This document shows, piece by piece, positions 7,068 to 11,988 of a stretch of DNA of 11,988 bases. Both the position numbers and the translations under genes were made by a program. Position 1 is the stretch's first letter, and the number at the start of each line of letters is the position of its first letter. The DNA comes from Rhodospirillales bacterium (GTDB lineage: Bacteria > Pseudomonadota > Gammaproteobacteria > Steroidobacterales > Rariloculaceae). The stretch is taken from NCBI GenBank assembly GCA_024640665.1, contig JAHEEO010000078.1, forward strand, positions 1-11,988, in the 5' to 3' direction. Below the pieces are notes generated by a model that was not told the DNA's origin, did not search any database, and was given only the letters and a program-made list of their open reading frames with translations.

Positions 7068-8438
7068 ATGCAATGGATTTCCATCATAATGTTCTTGGCC
7101 GCCATTATTGTTTTGCTGGCGGGGTTTCCCGTGGCGTTTTCGCTGGGCGGAGTGGCGCTGGTTTTTGCTTTCGGTGGGATGCTAACCGGGGCATTCGATG
7201 CGGCCTTTCTTGGCACCATGCCGAATCGCTTATTCGGCATTATGAACAACGAAACTTTGCTCGCAGTACCGTTGTTCGTTTTTATGGGCGTCATGTTGGA
7301 GCGCGCACGCATTGCCGAAAGCTTGCTGGAAAATCTAACTGCTTTATTTGGCGGTTTGCGTGGGGGGCTCGGAATTGCCGTGACGGTGGTTGGCATGTTG
7401 CTCGCCGCAAGTACCGGCATAGTGGGCGCTACTGTTGTGACAATGGGATTATTGTCGTTGCCGACGATGCTGCGGCGTGGTTATAGCGCACAGATCGCAA
7501 CCGGCACAATCTGCGCTGCTGGTACATTGGGCCAGATCATTCCGCCGTCCATCGTGCTTGTCCTGTTGGGTGATGTCTTGTCGTCGGCCTATTCGCAGGC
7601 GCAGCTCGACCAGGGCATTTTTTCGCCTGAGACAGTTTCGGTTGGTGACCTGTTCGCCGGGGCACTCATACCTGGACTATTGCTGGTACTGATGTATATC
7701 GCATACCTGGTTGGCGTTGCGGTGCTGCGGCCGGCGGCGATGCCAGCGCTTACCAAGGAAGAACGCGGTTCAGTAAAGCTCATTGAGGTCTTGACGGCAC
7801 TACTGCCGCCTCTGCTATTGATACTCGCCGTGCTCGGTTCAATTCTGATTGGTTTTGCAACGCCAACCGAAGCAGCCGGCGTTGGAGCGGTAGGCGCAAT
7901 CGCGCTGGCTGCGGTGCGTGGACAGTTAAGCTTTGCTCGACTGCTGGAGGTCATGCGCAGTACTACACGCATAAGTAGCATGGTGTTCTTAATCCTGATC
8001 GGCGCGTCGATTTTTTCGTTGGTATTTCGAGGGTACGGTGGCGATCACCTCGTTCAGCAGCTGCTGACGGATATGCCCGGCGGACAGTTTGGTGCATTAC
8101 TGATTGTCATGATCGTCATGTTTCTGTTGGGGTTCGTGCTGGATTTCATCGAAATCACGTTTGTGATCGTGCCAATTGTCGGCCCCGTGCTGTTGGCAAT
8201 GGGCATGGACCCGGTTTGGCTCGGCGTATTGATTGCCGTAAACCTGCAGACGTCATTCTTAACGCCCCCGTTTGGCTTTGCTTTGTTTTACTTGCGCGGG
8301 GTCGCGCCCGACAGTTTGCCGACAAGTGAAATCTATCGAGGCGTGATTCCATTCATCATTATTCAGCTACTGGCTTTAATCTTGATTACAGTTTTCAGCG
8401 GGCTGGCGACTTGGCTGCCAGAGCAGATCTACGGTTAG
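7068..8438 (+). CDS. dctM: TRAP transporter large permease subunit (DctM family, FcbT3-like)
   Basis: A 456-residue transport-forming subunit with about 12 hydrophobic segments. The frame is open back to 6858, but those extra 70 codons lie over dctQ and are non-membrane, Arg-rich sequence. The ATG at 7068 gives the standard MQWISIIMFL opening and follows the dctQ stop by 2 nt, with CGGA at 7055-7058. Family landmarks are GQIIPPS (155-161), TPTEAA (265-270), DFIEI (359-363) and TPPFG (399-403). An extra hydrophilic loop at about 174-194, before the VGDLFAGALIPG segment, resembles the mannitol/chloroaromatic-type (FcbT3) subgroup, whose proteins carry acids through a Na+ or H+ gradient. That subgroup call is from memory of the family and does not fix the substrate. 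The stop overlaps the minus-strand cytochrome gene by 4 nt. Confidence 0.95.
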   Translation: MQWISIIMFLAAIIVLLAGFPVAFSLGGVALVFAFGGMLTGAFDAAFLGTMPNRLFGIMNNETLLAVPLFVFMGVMLERARIAESLLENLTALFGGLRGGLGIAVTVVGMLLAASTGIVGATVVTMGLLSLPTMLRRGYSAQIATGTICAAGTLGQIIPPSIVLVLLGDVLSSAYSQAQLDQGIFSPETVSVGDLFAGALIPGLLLVLMYIAYLVGVAVLRPAAMPALTKEERGSVKLIEVLTALLPPLLLILAVLGSILIGFATPTEAAGVGAVGAIALAAVRGQLSFARLLEVMRSTTRISSMVFLILIGASIFSLVFRGYGGDHLVQQLLTDMPGGQFGALLIVMIVMFLLGFVLDFIEITFVIVPIVGPVLLAMGMDPVWLGVLIAVNLQTSFLTPPFGFALFYLRGVAPDSLPTSEIYRGVIPFIIIQLLALILITVFSGLATWLPEQIYG

Positions 8439-8848
8439 TTTGCGCTGCTGCTAGCGCTGTTAACGATATAGCGGGTCAGCGCATCTAGATCGCTATCGGT
8501 GATTTCAGTCTTGCGAAAAAAAGGCATTACACTAATGCCATTGCGGACATAAAAAGCAATGAGTTCCGGCGTAAGATCGCTTCTTTGCGTAATCACAGCC
8601 GGTATGTTGCCGCTGTACTTCGCCTGTAAAGCCTGAGTTCCCGGCATGCCCGGTCCTGCCGAGTGACAGGTGGCACACCAGTACTCAAAGACCGCCTCGC
8701 CTTGCTCAATTTGCGCAGATGTACTGGCGGAGTCCTGCGCTTGTACGTTTGAGATGCACACGGCTGCAAATATTCCGAACATTGCCAGTTTGCATTCTTG
8801 GACGCGTCGACGGATTCGGGTTTGATTGGAAAGCCAAATTAAGCTCAT
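8435..8848 (-). CDS. Secreted monoheme class I cytochrome c
   Basis: A 137-residue periplasmic electron carrier. The N-terminus has a basic stretch (RIRRR, 11-15), a hydrophobic core (about 21-33) and an SNVQAQ cleavage region near residue 38, which reads as a Sec signal peptide. One heme site is present, C58-A-T-C61-H62, and the likely sixth ligand is M108 in VMPFFRKTEI, followed by a C-terminal helix (118-130) as in class I cytochromes. The mature protein is about 100 residues. The start overlaps the stop of the upstream Tat-protein gene by ATGA, and AAGAG lies about 8 nt before it, so the two are cotranslated. The FRKTEI-type Met loop recalls small cytochromes that take electrons from periplasmic flavo- or quinoprotein dehydrogenases, but no such enzyme is in this window. 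The electron donor is therefore unknown. Confidence 0.93.
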   Translation of the reverse strand: MSLIWLSNQTRIRRRVQECKLAMFGIFAAVCISNVQAQDSASTSAQIEQGEAVFEYWCATCHSAGPGMPGTQALQAKYSGNIPAVITQRSDLTPELIAFYVRNGISVMPFFRKTEITDSDLDALTRYIVNSASSSAN

Positions 8849-9471
8849 GACCAGGACTCTTGTGCAGTGCTAGTTGAATAGATCCGATGTCTCGAGCGCT
8901 CTACTGGGGCAATCGCCCAGGAATGCAGCGTGCCGCGCCTGTCTTGTTGGGCTGCTGGCATACATGCCTTACTCGGCCCTCGCGCTGGCAGCGTATCGAA
9001 TCGCAGGCCCGCCATGGAGCTGGCAGCATATTCCGCCCAGTTAGACGCTGCAGAATCGAATGCCGGCATGTTCAGGTTGCCGGCAGCAATATGGACGTCG
9101 TGCACGATCTGATCGCTGGATGAAGGCGCATGTTCAGCATGATATACAACGCGCATGCCATGGTCCCAAGCTAATTGTTCAAGGCAAAACAGTGCCGGTC
9201 GTTCCGTCAATCCGGCGATGGGTGTTGGCTGTTTCGACCAGTAGGCATACAGCTCGTTAAACCACAAAGTGGTGATGTCGCCCTGAATAGTTCGAGTCGC
9301 AATGCCCTCTTGGCTCGCACGCGCGCCAAAACGCTTGGACGCGATGAACCGGTCGTCGACGACGACTGCGAAGTTCTCGGTCGCAGGCGGATAAGCGAAC
9401 CCGGCGCGCGTAGTAAGCGGAGCAGCTGCAACAAAAGCCGTAGTCTGCAGAAACTCACGTCGGTTGGTCAT
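8845..9471 (-). CDS. Tat-exported protein of unknown function, cytochrome-linked
   Basis: A 208-residue protein that I do not recognise as a named family. It begins with a twin-arginine signal: NRREFLQ (3-9), then a moderately hydrophobic stretch (11-20) and probable cleavage near residue 26. The mature part looks like a compact alpha/beta domain starting with a beta strand FAVVVDD (34-40). Aromatic and His-containing segments follow, LWFNELYAYW (69-78) and LFCLEQLAWDHGMRVVYHAEH (94-114, with C96, H104, H111, H114), then DVHIAAGNLN (125-134). The end, LHSWAIAPV plus about 18 polar residues, looks like a natural terminus. No heme motif, flavin fingerprint or Fe-S cysteine cluster is seen. GGAG at 9480-9483 (minus strand) sits 8 nt before the ATG, a good ribosome site. 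Its ATGA overlap with the cytochrome c gene argues for a shared periplasmic role, possibly as an accessory or maturation partner of a dehydrogenase encoded elsewhere; this is inference. Confidence 0.8.
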   Translation of the reverse strand: MTNRREFLQTTAFVAAAPLTTRAGFAYPPATENFAVVVDDRFIASKRFGARASQEGIATRTIQGDITTLWFNELYAYWSKQPTPIAGLTERPALFCLEQLAWDHGMRVVYHAEHAPSSSDQIVHDVHIAAGNLNMPAFDSAASNWAEYAASSMAGLRFDTLPARGPSKACMPAAQQDRRGTLHSWAIAPVERSRHRIYSTSTAQESWS

Positions 9472-9637
9472 TAGTGTTGCTCCAGAATTATCGGTCTAGA
9501 GTTTCAAGGCGCTGCGAACAAAGTTAGATTAATCGCAGAGCCGAAACGTCTACGCATTTTACCCTTGGTCACTAAAACTTGCTCTGCTGAGAACTGTGCT
9601 GCGACTTTAGGTTACGCTGCCGCCGCAGGCCTTCCCA

Positions 9638-9666
9638 ATTACAATTAATTGAGTTGCCAGTAGAAT
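9638..9666 (+). promoter_or_regulatory. Candidate sigma70 promoter for nhaA
   Basis: ATTACA (9638-9643, 4 of 6 to the -35 consensus) and TAGAAT (9661-9666, 5 of 6 to the -10 consensus) are separated by exactly 17 bp. This would start transcription near 9673 and leave a leader of about 29 nt before nhaA. It was found by eye only, in an A/T-rich stretch where chance matches are common. Confidence 0.35.
9642..9651. repeat. Perfect 10-bp palindrome, possible operator
   Basis: CAATTAATTG reads the same on both strands and overlaps the last two bases of the candidate nhaA -35 element and the start of its spacer, a place where a repressor or activator could act. A short A/T palindrome like this also arises by chance. 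No regulator gene (such as nhaR in E. coli) lies next to nhaA here. Confidence 0.3.
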
Positions 9667-9701
9667 GCCCGTAACGCCAGCTGTCTTTATTCTGCCAGTC
9701 T

Positions 9702-10907
9702 ATGCCAAATCAAAATAGCAGCCCTCCTATAGCGAGCACTGTTCGCGACTTCATGAAGCTGGAGTCAGCCGGCGGGATACTGTTATTCATCGCTGCAATT
9801 GTTGCCATGCTCGTAGCGAATTCGCCATTGGCACCGCACTACAGCGCATTCCTGGAAACGACCGTTGCAATCGAGGTAGGCGCGCTAGCGATCAATAAGC
9901 CGCTACTTCTGTGGATCAATGACGGCTTGATGGCGATTTTCTTTTTCCTCATTGGGCTGGAGATAAAACGCGAGGTCATGGAAGGCGAACTGTCTTCTGT
10001 AGATCAAATCGTATTACCAGGCATCGGCGCTTTGGGTGGCATGATCGTGCCGGCGGCGATATACGTTTGGGTGAATCGCGGATATCCGGCGGGCGCGGAC
10101 GGCTGGGCGATACCTGTCGCAACCGACATTGCGTTTGCATTGGCATTGCTTGGTACGTTTGGCCTCCGAGTACCCACGGCACTAAAAGTCTTCCTGTTGA
10201 CCCTTGCAATCTTTGATGATTTGGCTGCGATAATAATTATTGCGCTGTTTTACTCTGGAGACCTTTCGGTCACCGCCTTGCTAGTTGGAGGATCAGCTCT
10301 AGTTGCTGCGGTTGCTATGAACAGATTGGGCGTGACTCGCATATCGAGTTATGTGTTGCTCGGTATCGTGCTGTGGATTGCGGTTTTGAAGTCGGGTGTT
10401 CATGCGACTCTGGCGGGCGTGCTTATAGCGTTCTGTATTCCCATGCGTGACGCGCAAGGTCGCTCGCCTTTGCTCAGCCTTGAGCACGACCTGCACGGAC
10501 CTGTGGCATTTGCGATTTTGCCGTTGTTCGCATTTGCCAATGCGGGACTCTCTTTCGCCGGTATGTCCATTGCCGATTTAGTCCATCCTGTTACCGTAGG
10601 GGTCGTATTGGGATTGTTTGTTGGTAAACCCGTCGGCATATTGCTGTTTGTTGGGCTTGCTGTGAGTTTACGCGCGGCTAAGCTTCCCAACGACGTAAAC
10701 TGGACGCAGTTGCTCGGTATGGCATTCGCCTGCGGTATCGGCTTCACGATGAGTCTCTTTATCGCCGGCCTTGCTTTTGAGCATGGCAGCGGCGACTACT
10801 TTGGCGGAGACCGCCTGGGTATCGTGGCGGGATCAATACTATCGGCAGCAATGGCTTACTTGTTTTTACACATTAGTCTGCCGAAACGCGCGTTAGATTC
10901 CGAGTAG
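9702..10907 (+). CDS. nhaA: Na+/H+ antiporter NhaA
   Basis: A 401-residue inner-membrane antiporter that exports Na+ (or Li+) in exchange for 2 H+, controlling internal pH and sodium tolerance. The residues that define the family are all present at a constant offset of +9 from E. coli numbering: T141-D142 (T132-D133), the ion-binding pair D172-D173 (D163-D164) in the unwound helix, K309 (K300) in GKPVG, and the pH-related H234 (H225). LESAGGILL (20-28) and LEIKREVMEGEL (86-97) are further signatures, and about 12 helices are expected. The ATG at 9702 is the first in frame after a stop at 9672-9674 and keeps the conserved N-terminal region. It has no Shine-Dalgarno sequence, so initiation may be weak or regulated. 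It is transcribed away from the Tat-protein operon; rsgA follows after 74 bp in the same direction. Confidence 0.97.
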   Translation: MPNQNSSPPIASTVRDFMKLESAGGILLFIAAIVAMLVANSPLAPHYSAFLETTVAIEVGALAINKPLLLWINDGLMAIFFFLIGLEIKREVMEGELSSVDQIVLPGIGALGGMIVPAAIYVWVNRGYPAGADGWAIPVATDIAFALALLGTFGLRVPTALKVFLLTLAIFDDLAAIIIIALFYSGDLSVTALLVGGSALVAAVAMNRLGVTRISSYVLLGIVLWIAVLKSGVHATLAGVLIAFCIPMRDAQGRSPLLSLEHDLHGPVAFAILPLFAFANAGLSFAGMSIADLVHPVTVGVVLGLFVGKPVGILLFVGLAVSLRAAKLPNDVNWTQLLGMAFACGIGFTMSLFIAGLAFEHGSGDYFGGDRLGIVAGSILSAAMAYLFLHISLPKRALDSE

Positions 10908-10944
10908 ATTTCTTGTGCATTCGTTTATCCAGAATTGCAGGTTG

Positions 10945-10995
10945 ATGAATATGCAAACTGCTCATAATCGCGGTTCAAGGTATGTTGCACGCTGA
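10945..10995 (+). other. Possible 16-codon leader ORF overlapping the rsgA start
   Basis: ATG at 10945 opens a 16-residue frame (MNMQTAHNRGSRYVAR) ending in TGA at 10993-10995, 11 nt past the A of the rsgA ATG. GCAGG (10937-10941) lies only 3 nt upstream, closer than ideal for a ribosome site; the internal ATG at 10951 has better spacing. Translation of it would interfere with, or feed, rsgA initiation, because rsgA itself has AAGG only 1 nt before its ATG. It may also be meaningless; it is listed because it could decide how rsgA is started. Confidence 0.2.
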
Positions 10996-11988
10996 GCTTC
11001 AACAATTGGGCTTGACGCCATTCTTTTCTCAGCAAATCAGTGAATGGGAAATGGACAACTGCTATCTCGTGCGAGTCATTGAGGTACAACGCTCTGGATT
11101 AAAAGTATGTGATGGCATTGATGAATGGCAAACAGCCGCTGGCCAAACAGCCCAAGCGCTTCGCACCGAAGAACGACCCACCGTTGGTGACTGGTTGCTA
11201 CTGGACAAGAGCAAGAGCAAAGTTGATCGCGTTCTAGAGCGTAAGAGTCTGTTCAGTCGAGTCGCAGCAGGCGACAAACTGCAGGTTCAAGCCATTGCTG
11301 CGAATGTAGATACGCTCTTTGTTGTGACTTCATGTAATGATGAATTCAACGAGTCGCGTCTCGAGCGTTACTTGGCATTGGCAGTTGAAGCACGCGTGGA
11401 TCCCATAGTCGTGCTTACGAAGGCCGACCTCACGACAGATCTAGGTTCCTATGAAACTCGAGCGCGCGCCGTTGTGCCAGGCATCCCCGTTGAAACAGTA
11501 AACGCGCTGGTGCCTGCATCGCTCGATGGGCTGCGGGCATGGATTCAGCCCGGGACTACGATTGCGCTTGTTGGTTCCTCGGGCGTGGGCAAATCTACGC
11601 TCGTCAATACTCTGTCCGCCGACTCGCGGGCGCAAACTGCCGCTATCCGCGACGATGATGCCAAGGGTCGCCACACAACGACCTTTCGCTCGCTACATAG
11701 GCTGCCTAACGGGGGGCTGCTTATCGACGTGCCTGGGATGCGGGAACTGAAGATCGCCGAAGTTGATGCGTCATTACGGACAGTTTTCGGCGAGATAGAA
11801 GCGCTCGCAGAAAAATGCCGCTTTAAAAACTGTAGTCACGACTCCGAGCCGGGATGCGCAGTGCGGGAGGCCCTCGAATCGGGTGAGATTAATATTCGGC
11901 GTTGGAATAACTACCGAAAATTATTGAAGGAGAACGCTCAGCGCAACAGATCGCTGGCTGAACAGCGTGCCCAGGGACGAAAATTCAT
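10982..11988 (+). CDS. rsgA: Ribosome small subunit-dependent GTPase A (RsgA/YjeQ), 3' truncated by the window edge
   Basis: 335 complete codons are visible and the frame remains open at the right edge, so the stop lies beyond. This is a circularly permuted GTPase acting in late 30S subunit maturation. An N-terminal OB-fold (about 27-95, with RPTVGDWLLL at 65-74) precedes the G domain, whose motifs come in the permuted order: G4 LTKAD (145-149), G1 GSSGVGKST (198-206), G2 RHTTT (230-234), G3 DVPGM (249-253). The zinc site follows as C279-x4-C284-x-H286-x5-C292, then the basic C-terminal helix. Little is missing, as RsgA proteins are usually about 300-360 residues. The LQQLGLTPFF opening resembles the variant with an N-terminal LxxLG motif, not the E. 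coli form. The ATG at 10982 is the first in frame after a stop at 10946-10948. Confidence 0.95.
   Translation, partial: MLHAELQQLGLTPFFSQQISEWEMDNCYLVRVIEVQRSGLKVCDGIDEWQTAAGQTAQALRTEERPTVGDWLLLDKSKSKVDRVLERKSLFSRVAAGDKLQVQAIAANVDTLFVVTSCNDEFNESRLERYLALAVEARVDPIVVLTKADLTTDLGSYETRARAVVPGIPVETVNALVPASLDGLRAWIQPGTTIALVGSSGVGKSTLVNTLSADSRAQTAAIRDDDAKGRHTTTFRSLHRLPNGGLLIDVPGMRELKIAEVDASLRTVFGEIEALAEKCRFKNCSHDSEPGCAVREALESGEINIRRWNNYRKLLKENAQRNRSLAEQRAQGRKF

Larger units (their letters stand above)
9472..9701. other. Divergent intergenic region between the Tat-protein operon and nhaA
   Basis: These 230 bp separate two divergently read units and must hold promoters for both. On the nhaA side a promoter-like pair and a perfect 10-bp palindrome are listed separately. 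On the minus-strand side only the GGAG ribosome site stands out. A GATAAT hexamer at 9487-9492 (minus strand) is too close to the start codon to serve with that ribosome site and has no matching -35. No tRNA, small ORF with a ribosome site, or terminator hairpin with a T-run was found. Confidence 0.7.

Noticed and set aside
6995..7420. 141-codon minus-strand open frame across the dctQ/dctM junction
   Set aside because: It is antisense to well-supported membrane protein genes, has shadow-like composition (Pro, Ser, Ala, Lys) and shows no family motif.
8849..9000. Possible frameshift near the end of the Tat-protein gene
   Set aside because: The polar, Arg/Ser-rich tail looked shifted at first, but the conserved-looking LHSWAIAPV segment precedes it and the stop forms a sensible ATGA overlap with the next gene.
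9207..9474. Open frames on both strands over the Tat-protein gene
   Set aside because: The minus-strand 8845-9471 frame has a clean twin-arginine signal, a ribosome site and an ATGA junction with the cytochrome gene; the others have none of these.

Overview
This is an ordinary-looking chromosomal segment of a proteobacterium, most likely a gammaproteobacterium from a saline or aquatic habitat. The assignment is an inference from protein similarity recalled by eye. The UvrD is close to colinear with E. coli UvrD (717 versus 720 residues) and carries the gammaproteobacterial-type N-terminus. NhaA matches E. coli NhaA numbering with a constant offset of 9 from the catalytic Asp pair to the Lys of helix X. 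The window also holds an aa3-type oxidase heme A pathway (CtaA/CtaB), which E. coli lacks. No mobile element, CRISPR array, rRNA or tRNA is visible.

Layout. Positions 1-8438 hold eight genes, all on the + strand and tightly packed: the 3' end of ctaA, then ctaB, uvrD, trkA, trkH, a small TPR gene, and the dctQ and dctM genes of a TRAP transporter. Gaps run from a 29-nt overlap to 51 nt. Next come two minus-strand genes at 8435-9471, a Tat-signal protein of unknown function followed by a c-type cytochrome, joined by an ATGA overlap. Their end overlaps the end of dctM by 4 nt, tail to tail. A 230-bp divergent spacer (9472-9701) leads to nhaA (+). After a 74-bp gap comes rsgA (+), which runs off the right edge with its frame still open.

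How the genes relate. CtaA and CtaB are the two consecutive enzymes converting heme B to heme A for cytochrome c oxidase. TrkA and TrkH are the regulatory and channel subunits of one K+ uptake system. NhaA exchanges Na+ for H+. DctQ and DctM are the membrane subunits of a TRAP carrier, a class usually driven by Na+ in marine bacteria. Together, K+ uptake, Na+ export and a probably Na+-coupled transporter fit a cell that manages a sodium gradient. UvrD (DNA repair) and RsgA (30S ribosome maturation) are unrelated housekeeping genes.

No dramatic new system is evident. The best leads are the two-gene Tat-protein/cytochrome c unit, which has no dehydrogenase beside it, and the TRAP permease pair, which has no substrate-binding protein beside it but a small TPR protein directly upstream.
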